Source of the DNA: Cycloclasticus sp. symbiont of Poecilosclerida sp. N
GTDB taxonomy: Bacteria; Pseudomonadota; Gammaproteobacteria; Methylococcales; Cycloclasticaceae
Reading direction: 5' to 3'
Assembly (NCBI GenBank): GCA_002101205.1
Contig: LWTM01000065.1
Coordinates: forward strand, 1 to 46,330
DNA: 46,330 bases
In this document: positions 34,949-43,972 of the stretch, piece after piece
Numbering within the stretch: position 1 is the stretch's first letter
Layout: each line of letters opens with the position of its first letter
Program-made: the position numbers and the translations under genes
Notes under the pieces: model-generated
The model's database searches: none
Told to the model about the DNA's origin: nothing
What the model saw: only the letters and a program-made list of their open reading frames with translations

Positions 34949-35554
34949 TTATTTAATAATCTCGGCTTTTTCGATGATCACTTCTCGTTGTGGAACGTCG
35001 GTTGGGAACATGCCTGAACCGCCCGGACCGGTAGGGATAGCGGCCATTGTATCGACGACATCCATGCCTTCAGTTACTTTACCAAAGACTGCGTAGCCCC
35101 AGCCTTGTTGAGTTTTCGAGCTGTGATTTAAGAAGCCATTGTCTGACAGGTTAATAAAGAACTGCCCGGTTGCTGAATGCGGGTCGCCAGTTCGTGCCAT
35201 GGCAACCGTGCCGCGGTCGTTTTTTAAGCCGTTATCGGCTTCGTTTTCAATGGCCTTGTTGGTGCTTTTTTGTTGGAAGTCAGATGTGAATCCGCCACCT
35301 TGAGCCATGAAGTCAGAGATTATTCGGTGAAAAATAGTGCCGTTATAGAAACCTTGTTCTACGTACGTCACAAAGTTTTTGACGCTCTTTGGTGCTTTTT
35401 TACCATCTAGCTCTAAAACGATATCACCTTGATTTGTGCTTAGTTTAATTGTTGTTATATCCATTTTTGATGTGTCCATTGCATAAGTTGTGGTTGAGAA
35501 AAATAAAGCAGCAATAAATGCAGCTTTTAAGAATAAAATTAAGATTTTGTTCAT
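34949..35554 (-). CDS. Secreted cyclophilin-type peptidyl-prolyl cis-trans isomerase
   Basis: 201 residues with an N-terminal signal peptide (hydrophobic 5-20, cleavage near TYA-M), so probably periplasmic. The cyclophilin core shows VKNFVTYVEQGFYNGTIFHR with the catalytic Arg, MAQGGGFT, ATGQFFINLSDN, and YAVFGKVTEGMDVVD. It speeds up prolyl isomerisation in exported proteins. It forms a two-gene unit with lpxH and is divergent from cysS, as in Pseudomonas. Confidence 0.9.
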   Translation of the reverse strand: MNKILILFLKAAFIAALFFSTTTYAMDTSKMDITTIKLSTNQGDIVLELDGKKAPKSVKNFVTYVEQGFYNGTIFHRIISDFMAQGGGFTSDFQQKSTNKAIENEADNGLKNDRGTVAMARTGDPHSATGQFFINLSDNGFLNHSSKTQQGWGYAVFGKVTEGMDVVDTMAAIPTGPGGSGMFPTDVPQREVIIEKAEIIK

Positions 35555-35683
35555 CGGTAAAGCCTCTGTGATAGATTCGGCAGCATATTTTATCTTTTTC
35601 TTGGCAGATTAGAAAGTAGCATGATGCTGATTGACAGCTAATCGGTTATTATTCGCGCTTAAAGATTCTTGAGCGGTTTCTAA

Positions 35684-37072
35684 ATGAACAGATTAAAAAT
35701 TTACAATACACTGAGTCGCCAAAAGGAAGTATTCATACCCATTGAAGAAGGTAAAGTGGGCTTGTATGTCTGCGGTATGACGGTCTATGATTTTTGTCAT
35801 CTTGGGCACGCACGTGTGATGGTCGTGTTTGATGTCGTTGTTCGTTACTTAAAATACTTAGGTTATAACGTTAAATACGTACGGAACGTCACCGATATTG
35901 ACGATAAAATAATTGCACGTGCGCTTGAGACGAATGAGGATTTCAGCAAGTTAACTCAACGCTTTATAGACGAAATGCATCAAGATGAAGCCGCATTAAA
36001 CGTTCACAAACCAAATTTAGAACCACTGGCAACAGAATCTATTGACGATATTGTTAATATGATTAAAGCACTCATCGATAAAGGTCATGCCTACATAGGT
36101 AACAATGGCGACGCGTATTACTCAGTAGAGTCATTTGGGGACTATGGCAAATTGTCTGGCCGTGAGTTGGACGATATGCAGGCAGGTGAACGCGTTGATA
36201 TAGACATTAATAAAAGGAATCCGTTTGACTTTGTTCTGTGGAAATCAGCTAAACCAGATGAACCATCATGGGCGTCGCCTTGGGGTGAGGGCCGTCCTGG
36301 TTGGCATATAGAGTGCTCTGCTATGTCGACGCGTTGTTTGGGTAATCATTTCGATATCCACGGTGGCGGTATGGATTTACAGTTCCCGCACCATGAAAAT
36401 GAAATCGCGCAATCACAAGCAGCAACGGGCGAACGTTTTGTGAATACATGGATGCACAATGGTTTTGTCCGAACAGATGATGAGAAAATGTCTAAATCAC
36501 GGGGTAATTTTTTCACTGTTCGTGATGTGTTAAAAAGGTATCGTGGTGAAGAAATCCGCTTCTTTGTTTTATCTAGCCATTATCGTAGCCCGTTAAATTA
36601 TTCGGATGAACAGCTTAATGAAGCGCGTTCAGCACTTGAAAGGTTATATACAGCATTGCGATCTATAGAGCCTATGGTGAATGATGTAAAGTCGGATTAC
36701 GTTCGGCGCTTTGAAGACGCCATGAATGACGATTTTAATTCAGCAAAAGCTATTTCTGTGATGTTTGAATGCGCCAATGAACTAAATAAGTTAAAAACTT
36801 CAAATCCGCAACTAGCGGCAAAAACAGCCAGTGATCTATTATTGATGGCGCAGCCACTTGGTTTGTTGAGCGAAAATCCAGAAACATTTTTGCAATCAAC
36901 AGTTGGGACAAATGCAGCTATCAGCAATGAAGAAATTGATACTGAAATAAACAAGCGGCTACAAGCAAAAAGCGATAAAAACTGGGCGTTAGCCGATCAA
37001 ATTCGCGATGAATTAAACGCGCAGGGGGTGATACTAGAAGACAGCGGCAAAAAAACGACTTGGCGCAGGTAA
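35684..37072 (+). CDS. cysS: Cysteinyl-tRNA synthetase
   Basis: A 462-residue class I synthetase charging tRNA-Cys. Zinc and ATP motifs: YVCGMTVYDFCHLGHARVMV (HIGH-type HLGH), GWHIECSAMS, DIHGGGMDLQFPHHENEIAQ, and DEKMSKSRGN (KMSKS). The C-terminal DALR and tail domain end IRDELNAQGVILEDS. All expected parts are intact. In related genomes folD follows cysS closely; here 5.6 kb of foreign DNA intervenes. Confidence 0.97.
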   Translation: MNRLKIYNTLSRQKEVFIPIEEGKVGLYVCGMTVYDFCHLGHARVMVVFDVVVRYLKYLGYNVKYVRNVTDIDDKIIARALETNEDFSKLTQRFIDEMHQDEAALNVHKPNLEPLATESIDDIVNMIKALIDKGHAYIGNNGDAYYSVESFGDYGKLSGRELDDMQAGERVDIDINKRNPFDFVLWKSAKPDEPSWASPWGEGRPGWHIECSAMSTRCLGNHFDIHGGGMDLQFPHHENEIAQSQAATGERFVNTWMHNGFVRTDDEKMSKSRGNFFTVRDVLKRYRGEEIRFFVLSSHYRSPLNYSDEQLNEARSALERLYTALRSIEPMVNDVKSDYVRRFEDAMNDDFNSAKAISVMFECANELNKLKTSNPQLAAKTASDLLLMAQPLGLLSENPETFLQSTVGTNAAISNEEIDTEINKRLQAKSDKNWALADQIRDELNAQGVILEDSGKKTTWRR

Positions 37073-37196
37073 TGATGGCTTATCACAAGTAATGGCTGGT
37101 TCGAAACTACACGGTAGCAGGAACTGCTCGGGGTAGGGGCGGCGAAGGTGCCCTCATGATATTCATTGAACGAGTTCATTGGTATTGTTAGTCTCT
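37073..37196. other. Left junction of the cysS-folD island
   Basis: No gene seen between the cysS stop and the KilA-N remnant. I see no clear terminator here. Confidence 0.4.
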
Positions 37197-37516
37197 CAAA
37201 CTGACGATTTAATAAGAAACTGGATTCGTAACCGTAATACCATTGAGTTTATAGGTATCTGGGAGCAACTGAATAACCCGCATTTCAAACCCGCCGAATT
37301 CGACGGGTTTAGAAAAAAGCTGGGTTAAATCGCTTTATCTTCACACCCGAACCGTGGATAGAGAAAACCAATGCTATCGGTATTATCTCCAAAGCAGGGC
37401 GTTATGGTGGAACCTATGCCCACAAAGATATTGCTTTTGAATTTGCCACTTGGATTTCAGTAGAATTTAAACTCTTTTTGCTCAAAGAGTTTAAAGCCAT
37501 CTACCCTTCGATTTGA
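37197..37516 (+). pseudogene. KilA-N domain protein fragment
   Basis: Reads QTDDLIRNWIRNRNTIEFIG, WEQLNNPHFKPAEFDGFRKK, then a one-base deletion at about 37327, then LNRFIFTPEPWIEKTNAIGI and SKAGRYGGTYAHKDIAFEFA. This is a nearly complete KilA-N DNA-binding domain as found in phage and mobile-element proteins. It has no valid start and stops at TGA 37514. Confidence 0.8.
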
Positions 37517-37767
37517 TCTCCATTCAGGTGGATGGTGGTAGTGAGTTTAGGGATAAATTTGAGCGCGCCAATGGCACTACTCGTTATGAGTTTTATCCGT
37601 TTTACGAGGGCGCATTAACGATAACTCCAGTGAATCAGGAGCTTGAACAATACCAGCACGACTAATACAAGCGTAGCGGGTGCCGGTGGTGCCATTACCG
37701 ACCCCATGATGGTGTGGGATTAGAAACACCAATGCGTTATTATCAACAACTCATGCAGATCTCCTGA
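37517..37767 (+). pseudogene. Integrase-core (rve) transposase fragment with repeat insertion
   Basis: The frame ISIQVDGGSEFRDKFERANG carries the DDE-type second Asp and, after an internal deletion, ERANGTTRYEFYPFYEG. It continues TPVNQELEQYQHD, is interrupted by 28 bp of the GC-rich repeat, and resumes as RPHDGVGLETPMRYYQQLMQ. This is the C-terminal half of an IS481/IS3-type transposase. Confidence 0.65.
37666..37693 (+). repeat. Short core copy of the GC-rich repeat (copy D)
   Basis: TACAAGCGTAGCGGGTGC plus GGTGG-type tail sits exactly where the transposase reading is broken, between EQYQHD and YRPHDG. It has no IS ends beside it, so the core alone seems able to move or spread. Confidence 0.6.
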
Positions 37768-37921
37768 TTTGTCTCACAGATACTGAACCCAGACAAGTCC
37801 TTAAAGTACCAATCACCGTATGATAAGATTCTTGAGTTGTTTGCTGAAGACGAAAGTAATTTTAAACAAAATCCAAACCATAAAATTGCAGGCCTAAACA
37901 CCTAATCAATTACACTACATT

Positions 37922-38005
37922 GCCAGAGCAATTAAACAGTTGCAGCAGAATAACGTGTTAAGACGGGTAGGATTAGATAAAACCAGATACTGGGAGCCAT
38001 TATGA
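37922..38005 (+). pseudogene. C-terminal scrap of a RecG-like/AlbA-type winged-helix protein
   Basis: Reads ARAIKQLQQNNVLRRVGLDK and TRYWEPL, then TGA. 'aIk.Lq.ngvLkRvGsdK.GyWe' is the usual end of putative ATP-binding/AlbA_2 transcriptional regulators that travel with type I restriction loci. Upstream debris at 37800-37900 (FKQNPNHKIAGL) fits the same protein out of frame. Confidence 0.5.
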
Positions 38006-38066
38006 GCAAAATCACTGAAAACAAACAATCTTATCCACAAACACAGAGTGTTTGTGGAGGTAGGCT

Positions 38067-38201
38067 GTGAATAGTAGAGATAAGGCATGCCTTGTCTCTA
38101 CAAAAGATGGTGAAATACAAATCCACACCCTAAAAAACCTCCGCGATACCCTTCTACCAAAACTAATGAGCGGCGAACTCAGAATTACAAGCAACGGATA
38201 G
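38067..38201 (+). pseudogene. hsdS: C-terminal fragment of type I restriction specificity subunit
   Basis: The frame ends IHTLKNLRDTLLPKLMSGEL RITSNG. 'L..lRdtLLPkLmsGelri' is the conserved HsdS C-terminus. Only about 40 residues remain, possibly opened by GTG 38067. The stop lies 4 bases before the next gene, so that gene was inserted or evolved as part of the hsd operon. Confidence 0.75.
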
Positions 38202-38205
38202 TCCT

Positions 38206-38955
38206 ATGGTATGCAAAGGTAAAAAAGAATATGAAGAACGCCATAATGGCATTTCAATTTTCGGTCGTTCTTATACTGATAAGGAAATTGATGCATCCGC
38301 TCAAAGCATTGCAGATGTATGTTTTGATAGCTCAGAAAGTAAGCGTTTTGCGGACTATATGGGGTCTTTGAGTGAAACTGGTTTTAGTGCAATAAAGAAT
38401 ACTCCGCCGAATATTAAAGATTGGCAAGTGGGAGAAGGTTTTGCAGAGGCTTATATTACAGCCCATTTTTCGTGTTCTTTCCCGTGGTCACATAATCGTG
38501 ATCTAAAAAACCCTAATTCGAGTTTATCGGGGGCTGATCTGGTGGGTTTTTATCAAGGGAAATTCCTCTTTGGTGAAGTTAAAACATCAACAGAGGGAAA
38601 ATACCCACCACAAGTAACATCAAAAAAAAGCGATGGCCTTAACACACAGTTGAATAAGTTATGTGCCGATCATGATTTACGATCGACACTCATCCAATAT
38701 CTATTTCATCGTCAAAAAAACAAAGATGAATATAAGAGTGCCTGCAAAGCATATCTAGAGAGTAAAAATAATTTTTATATTTTTGGCGTATTAGTTCGTA
38801 GTGTTCAACCCAATGTAAGTGATTGGGGTTATCTAAAAAAACGTCTTCAAATACATGATGGAGAAAAGGTTATTCTTGTTGCACTGTATTTGCCAGTGAA
38901 TAATGGAATAAAAAGACTTCATGCTAGGGTGTTATCAAAAAAGGTTAAACCATGA
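38206..38955 (+). CDS. HamA-like (DUF1837-type) nuclease of a Hachiman-like defence pair
   Basis: 249 residues. A PD-(D/E)XK-like centre is visible: GEGFAEAYITAHF (E77/E81), then SGADLVGFYQGKFLFGEVKT giving D111 and E124-x-K126. The later part (NNFYIFGVLVRSVQPN, GEKVILVALYLP) is mixed alpha/beta. A nuclease directly ahead of a large SF2 helicase is the Hachiman layout, in which HamA is the effector nuclease held by HamB. It lies 4 bp after the hsdS fragment and overlaps the helicase by 4 bp (ATGA). A more distant DUF1837 nuclease-helicase family is the main alternative. Confidence 0.65.
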   Translation: MVCKGKKEYEERHNGISIFGRSYTDKEIDASAQSIADVCFDSSESKRFADYMGSLSETGFSAIKNTPPNIKDWQVGEGFAEAYITAHFSCSFPWSHNRDLKNPNSSLSGADLVGFYQGKFLFGEVKTSTEGKYPPQVTSKKSDGLNTQLNKLCADHDLRSTLIQYLFHRQKNKDEYKSACKAYLESKNNFYIFGVLVRSVQPNVSDWGYLKKRLQIHDGEKVILVALYLPVNNGIKRLHARVLSKKVKP

Positions 38956-41900
38956 TTACTCGTGAAACCTTACAAAAAATAGATTCTCACTGGGCAATAC
39001 AAGCCATTGGTGATGAGCAGTTGCGCCAATCAATTTTGCAGTATTCAAAAGCAAAATTAGTTAAAAATGCTATTGGGGGACAATTATCATTACATTTAGC
39101 TGATGACTTTAATGATGAAGAAGCCTTAAAACGGCTGGCAATAGCTTATGAAATGGTTTCTATCGAGGGGATGCATGCTTTTATTAATCCCGCAGGTAAT
39201 GATGAGTTGTGTGACCAGTTTTTAGCTGGTTCACGCCGAGCATTTGAAATAAACAGAGTATTAGCCACTCCAGAAAATGATGATTTGAAATTTATATTTC
39301 ATTTATTACATTTGTCGGCATTGGCTTATTGTGGTGATTGTTGGACAGATTTAAAACATATTTACGATGATAGTTCAGACAAGATTAGGAAATTGTCATC
39401 TAAGAAAAAATCAGAATGGGATGACCGAATATTATTTGGTTTGTTCACTTGTTGGGTAAGTTTATTTAGAAAAAACTCTTGGAAGGATTTAAATAAAATC
39501 TCAAATTCAATCTCTTTATTGAGAAAAGAACAACAAGAATATGAGGCGAAGTATTTAAGCGCAAGTTCTAATAGTGAAAATAAGATTAAAGCCATGCGGT
39601 TAATGTCGCTTTATAATTGGGCAAAAGCTTCTGAACTATTGTCTTTGTATATGCTTCAAGGAGCCCCCTCTGATATTAAAGTTAAATTAGACAAACATTT
39701 TAATCTGGCGATTAAAATATCTTCGGATGGCGGTGATGTTCAGCTAGAAATATTATTACGTTGGTTACACGCTTCAGCAGAAAGAATGGTTAGTGGTTCA
39801 ATATGGTGGGTTGCTCGTACTATTAATTCAAAAGCCACTGAGTTTATTGAGAATCTATCACGCCAGGCACCGCCTCTTTTAGAATTGTTACCACCTCAAA
39901 GAACGGCACTTAAAGAGCTGGGCTTGTTAGACCCTGCTAAAACAGCTGTTGTTGTTGATATGCCTACGTCAGGCGGAAAAACCCTACTAGCGCAATTCAA
40001 AATGTTACAGGCAATCAATAACTTTGGTGAAACCAACGGCTGGGTTGCTTATATTGCACCTACCAAGGCTTTAGTGGGACAAATTGTGCGGCGTTTGCGC
40101 AAAGATTTTTCACCTATAGGTATCAAAGTAGAAAAATTAACTGGAGCAATTGAAATTGATGTTTTAGAAGAGGACATGCTTAATAATACCGACAGTTTTG
40201 ATGTTTTAGTCGCAACACCTGAAAAAATGCAATTGGTTTTACGAAACCATAAAATAAAACGCCCCCTGTCTTTACTGGTTATGGATGAAGCACACAATAT
40301 TGAGGATAAAAGGAGAGGTTTGCGGATTGAATTATTATTGGCAACCGTAAAACAGCATTATCAAGCGCAAGCAAATTTTTTACTGCTCATGCCTTATGTG
40401 GAAAATGCCAAGACGCTTTCGCGTTGGTTGGCACATGATCGAGATGCTGGCTTGGCTATTAGCTTAAGTACCAGCCCTTGGCAACCCAATGAACGTATTA
40501 TTGGTCTAGTTAAAAAAAAGGTGGATGGTAGAGACTGGTCAATAAACTATCAAACATTGGTTACAAGCCCAAAAACAATACATTTGAAAGGCAGGCATCA
40601 AATTGGTGGGGTAAGACCTATTAAAGTTCCGCAAAGTGGTGCTAATTTATCTATGTTAGTCGTTGGTTGTGCTAAGGCTTTTTCTGACAGAGGAACCAGC
40701 GTTGTTATCGCAAAAACTAGACCAAATGCTTGGAGTATGGCGAGAGTTCTCTGTGACAATATGGACGATTTAGGCAGCATTTCATCTGATATTGAATTAG
40801 TACAAAACTATCTTAAAGAAGAAGTGAGCCCTCAGTTTGAATTAATAGAGATGCTGAATAAAGGTATAGGCGTTCATCATGCAGGCCTGTCTGATGAAAT
40901 AAAATCTCTTATGGAATGGCTGGTTGAAGAAGGAGAACTAAAAATTCTATGTGCTACAACAACAATTGCACAAGGCATTAATTTTCCAGTTTCTTCTGTG
41001 TTTTTACAAAGTATTGAGTACCCTTACGGCGAAAAGATGTCGTATAGAGAGTTTTGGAATTTGGCTGGTCGGGCGGGAAGGGTTGGTCAAGATAATATAG
41101 GTGTCGTTGGAATTGCTTGTGATGATGACAAAAAAGAAAAAGAAAAAGGAAAAGAAAAAGAAAAAGAAAAAGAAATAATAGAGTTTGTTAAAAAAAGCAC
41201 GGGGGATTTAACTTCTCGTCTTATTGGTATTTTGAATGAACTAGAAAGCAGTAACGAACTAAATAACTTAGACAGAATGATGTACGCTTCCCAGTGGGAA
41301 GATTTCCGTTGTTATATAGCGCATTTGTTAAATGAAAAAAAGGAATTACAGGCAACTTTAAATGAGATGGATCAAATGCTTTCTAATACCTTTGGCTATA
41401 GCGAATTAAAAAATATTAACCCAGACCAATCTGAACAGTTACTAAACGCTACAAAAAAATATACTGAAAGCATCTCAAAAAACATGGGCACAGTGGCGCA
41501 AGCGGATATGACTGGGTTTTCAGTTGAATCTGTCAACAAAGCAATGACTGAGATTAATCAATTGGAATATAAATTAACAGCATCTGATTGGATGCCTGAG
41601 AGTTTGTTTGGATCTGCCGAAAGTAAACTTTCTGATTTGTTTAGCGTCATGTTTAAAATTGAGCAGTTAAATTTCCTTCCTGATGAGAAGGAGGGTAGAA
41701 AGAAAGCACGCATGGCGGGTATAGCTCAGGCATGGATTGCGGGGGCAACCATTCATGATATTGCAAATGATTTTTTTGACGGTAGCGGATCAAATGAAAT
41801 ATCCACGGCTTATCAAACCATTTATGGAAAATTGGCGAATGGTGGAACATGGGGGCTTTCAGCTTTGAGCCTAATGTCTGGATTGGACTTTGATGCTATG

Positions 41901-42194
41901 TCAGATGTACAGAAAAGACAGTTGAATTTAATGCCCGCGATGCTTTATCACGGTGTTAAAAGTGAAGAATCAGTCCTAATGCGAATGAATTCTGTTCCAA
42001 GAAGCGTTGCGGAATCGATGGGCAATAATTTTAAACAACAGGTAGAAGACAGAAATATTTCAACAGCAAGAAACTATTTAAATAGTTTAGATGAGAGTGG
42101 CTGGGATTTAGCTGTATTGCAGAGTCAATATATATCTGGAGCAGAATGCAAAAAAGTTTGGCAGATATTATCTGGGGAAACCGGATCTTTATGA
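38952..42194 (+). CDS. HamB-like superfamily 2 DEAH helicase
   Basis: 1080 residues. The N-terminal third is helical without known motifs. Walker A is MPTSGGKT (337-344), motif Ia APTKALVGQ, motif II VMDEAHNIE (DEAH about 445-448), and motif IV-V HHAGLSDEIKSLMEWL and ATTTIAQGINFPV. Motif VI is FWNLAGRAGRVGQ. This is the Ski2/HamB-type arrangement. A lysine/glutamate run (about 726-742) is coded by a hexanucleotide repeat. The C-terminus is long and helical. It is coupled to the nuclease gene upstream, and its stop overlaps the hsdR fragment start (ATGA). Confidence 0.85.
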   Translation: MITRETLQKIDSHWAIQAIGDEQLRQSILQYSKAKLVKNAIGGQLSLHLADDFNDEEALKRLAIAYEMVSIEGMHAFINPAGNDELCDQFLAGSRRAFEINRVLATPENDDLKFIFHLLHLSALAYCGDCWTDLKHIYDDSSDKIRKLSSKKKSEWDDRILFGLFTCWVSLFRKNSWKDLNKISNSISLLRKEQQEYEAKYLSASSNSENKIKAMRLMSLYNWAKASELLSLYMLQGAPSDIKVKLDKHFNLAIKISSDGGDVQLEILLRWLHASAERMVSGSIWWVARTINSKATEFIENLSRQAPPLLELLPPQRTALKELGLLDPAKTAVVVDMPTSGGKTLLAQFKMLQAINNFGETNGWVAYIAPTKALVGQIVRRLRKDFSPIGIKVEKLTGAIEIDVLEEDMLNNTDSFDVLVATPEKMQLVLRNHKIKRPLSLLVMDEAHNIEDKRRGLRIELLLATVKQHYQAQANFLLLMPYVENAKTLSRWLAHDRDAGLAISLSTSPWQPNERIIGLVKKKVDGRDWSINYQTLVTSPKTIHLKGRHQIGGVRPIKVPQSGANLSMLVVGCAKAFSDRGTSVVIAKTRPNAWSMARVLCDNMDDLGSISSDIELVQNYLKEEVSPQFELIEMLNKGIGVHHAGLSDEIKSLMEWLVEEGELKILCATTTIAQGINFPVSSVFLQSIEYPYGEKMSYREFWNLAGRAGRVGQDNIGVVGIACDDDKKEKEKGKEKEKEKEIIEFVKKSTGDLTSRLIGILNELESSNELNNLDRMMYASQWEDFRCYIAHLLNEKKELQATLNEMDQMLSNTFGYSELKNINPDQSEQLLNATKKYTESISKNMGTVAQADMTGFSVESVNKAMTEINQLEYKLTASDWMPESLFGSAESKLSDLFSVMFKIEQLNFLPDEKEGRKKARMAGIAQAWIAGATIHDIANDFFDGSGSNEISTAYQTIYGKLANGGTWGLSALSLMSGLDFDAMSDVQKRQLNLMPAMLYHGVKSEESVLMRMNSVPRSVAESMGNNFKQQVEDRNISTARNYLNSLDESGWDLAVLQSQYISGAECKKVWQILSGETGSL
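41130..41175 (+). repeat. AAAGAA hexanucleotide repeat inside the helicase gene
   Basis: About seven imperfect units of AAAGAA/AAGAAA coding for alternating Lys and Glu just after the SF2 motif VI. Six-base units change length without breaking the frame. Confidence 0.85.
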
Positions 42195-42674
42195 CAAAAA
42201 GCACCGAAAACGCCATCGAAACCTTTTGCATAAAACGACTAGAAAAACAGGGCTATGAACATATCTGCCCCTTAATATTGCTCCAGACAGCGACAACCCA
42301 CAACGCAGCAGCTTTGAATATGTTTTATTGTCCGCTCGCTTGAGCGATGCCATTGCCAGAATTAACCCACCGATCCCCCATAAAGCACGACAAGAGGCGA
42401 TAAAAGAGACCAGTCGTGTTCACTCCCGTGAGTTGCTTACCAATAACGAGACCTTTCGTCGCATGTTGACGGGGAGGGGGGAGTAAAGGTATCGATTCAA
42501 AAAGACGGTAGCCAGCGGGGTCATCTGGCTTGGCTGATTGATTTTAACAGCCCAGAAAATAATGATTTTGTAGTGGCAAACCAGTTTGCCGTGATTGAAA
42601 ACGGAGTGAATAAACGCCCTGATGTGGAGTCGTTTGTGAATGGTTTGCCCTTAGTGGTGATTGAGCTTAAATAA
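42191..42674 (+). pseudogene. hsdR: Truncated, frameshifted type I restriction subunit HsdR
   Basis: ATG 42191 overlaps the helicase stop. It reads MTKSTENAIETFCIKRLEKQ, then a shift, then DSDNPQRSSFEYVLLSARLS, INPPIPHKARQEAIKETSRV and LLTNNETFRRMLTG, a further shift, and SQRGHLAWLIDFNSPENNDF, NQFAVIENGVNKRPDVESFV and NGLPLVVIELK. This is the HsdR N-terminal nuclease region. It ends at ELK-TAA, 3 bp before the folD stop, so the helicase part is lost. Confidence 0.88.
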
Positions 42675-42677
42675 GTC

Positions 42678-43544
42678 CTAACCTAAATGTTTACGGTCTT
42701 GCAACTGCGCGGCTTGCAAGGTGTTTTCCAATAATGAGGCAATGGTCATGGGGCCCACGCCACCTGGCACAGGGGTTATCCAGCTGGCGTTTTTAGACGC
42801 GGCTTCATAATCAACGTCCCCCGCCAGTTTACCCGTTTCAAGTTGGTTAATCCCCACATCGATAACAATAGCGCCAGGCTTAACCCAATCACCTTTCACG
42901 AATCCAGGTATACCAACCGCAGCAATAATAATGTCAGCGCGCCTAACGTGTTCTTCTACATTAATAGTGCGGCTATGGCAGGTTGTGACGGTACAGCGCG
43001 CCATCAACAGCTCTAATGAGACGGGTCGTCCTACGATATTAGATGCACCAATGACCACAGCTTCTTTGCCTGCTAATGCAACATTGGTGCTCTCTAGTAG
43101 GGTCATAATTCCTTTAGGTGTGCATGACCTCAATACAGGCATTCTTAAAGCTAAACGACCGATATTGTATGGGTGAAAGCCATCGACATCTTTTAAAATA
43201 TCAATTGCTTCAATTATTTTTTCTTCATCAATATGCTTAGGCAAAGGTAATTGGACAAGAATACCGTTGATGGCAGGGTTTTCGTTTAAATCGTTAATTA
43301 ATGTAAGTAATTGAGCTTGAGTTGTGTTGTGAGATAGCTTTTTAGAAAGCGAGTAAAAGCCAACTTCTTCACAGGCATTACATTTATTTCTTACATACAC
43401 TTCAGACGCTGGGTTCTCACCGACTAAAACAACGGCCAAACCCGGCTTAGGCAAGCCGCTTGAAATACGCGCATCGACCTGTTCTTTAATTGATGTACGA
43501 AGTTCAAAGGCAATTTTTTTACCGTCTATTTTTTGAAATGTCAT
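42678..43544 (-). CDS. folD: Methylenetetrahydrofolate dehydrogenase / methenyl-THF cyclohydrolase
   Basis: A 288-residue bifunctional one-carbon enzyme. Seen: [16 protein letters not shown] (catalytic Lys region), [26 protein letters not shown], the NADP motif [17 protein letters not shown], and [22 protein letters not shown] 43544 gives the usual start [12 protein letters not shown]; the upstream extension to 43619 overlaps the tRNA promoter and is unlikely. Confidence 0.96.
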   Translation of the reverse strand: MTFQKIDGKKIAFELRTSIKEQVDARISSGLPKPGLAVVLVGENPASEVYVRNKCNACEEVGFYSLSKKLSHNTTQAQLLTLINDLNENPAINGILVQLPLPKHIDEEKIIEAIDILKDVDGFHPYNIGRLALRMPVLRSCTPKGIMTLLESTNVALAGKEAVVIGASNIVGRPVSLELLMARCTVTTCHSRTINVEEHVRRADIIIAAVGIPGFVKGDWVKPGAIVIDVGINQLETGKLAGDVDYEAASKNASWITPVPGGVGPMTIASLLENTLQAAQLQDRKHLG

Positions 43545-43583
43545 ACATGATTTCACTTTAAGGTTCTTTACTAAAATGAGGCG

Positions 43584-43612
43584 TTGACCAAATTTACTGG
43601 GTGTCGTATTAT
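43584..43612 (+). promoter_or_regulatory. Promoter of the tRNA-Pro-Arg-His operon
   Basis: TTGACC (43584-43589) and TATTAT (43607-43612) are 17 bases apart, followed by a GC-rich discriminator (CGCCCACC). A GC-rich discriminator is typical of stringently controlled stable-RNA promoters. It is divergent from folD. Confidence 0.75.
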
Positions 43613-43665
43613 CGCCCACCTACAGACTTATTGCATCATTTTATGCTTTTGTTTTTAGAGGTAGT

Positions 43666-43742
43666 CGGGGCGTAGCGCAGCCTGGTAGCGCAACTGCTTT
43701 GGGAGCAGTGGGTCGGGAGTTCGAATCTCTCCGCCCCGACCA
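43666..43742 (+). tRNA. tRNA-Pro (UGG)
   Basis: A 77-nt cloverleaf. The acceptor CGGGGCG pairs with CGCCCCG, the anticodon loop is TTTGGGA with TGG, and the T arm is GAGTTCGAATCTC, with encoded CCA. Confidence 0.95.
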
Positions 43743-43759
43743 ATTTACGGTGTAGTGAA

Positions 43760-43836
43760 GCGCTTGTAGCTCATCTGGATAGAGCATCGGCCTTCTAAGC
43801 CGAGGGTAGCAGGTTCGAGTCCTGCCAAGCGCACCA
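43760..43836 (+). tRNA. tRNA-Arg (UCU)
   Basis: A 77-nt cloverleaf. The acceptor GCGCTTG pairs with CAAGCGC, the anticodon loop is CTTCTAA with TCT, the T arm is GGTTCGAGTCC, and CCA is encoded. It is 17 bases after tRNA-Pro. Confidence 0.95.
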
Positions 43837-43874
43837 TTAGTTAAATGATTAAGTAGCAACAAAAAATCGTCGAT

Positions 43875-43951
43875 GGTGGGTGTAGCTCAGTTGGTAGAGC
43901 CCCTGACTGTGACTCAGGTTGTCGAGGGTTCGAGTCCCTTCATCCACCCCA
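43875..43951 (+). tRNA. tRNA-His (GUG)
   Basis: The GTG anticodon lies in the loop CTGTGAC. The extra 5' G (G-1) of histidine tRNAs is encoded at 43875, the acceptor GTGGGTG faces CATCCAC, and CCA is encoded. The Arg-His order after folD is also found in Pseudomonas. Confidence 0.94.
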
Positions 43952-43972
43952 TTTACGATTATTCAAAACACC

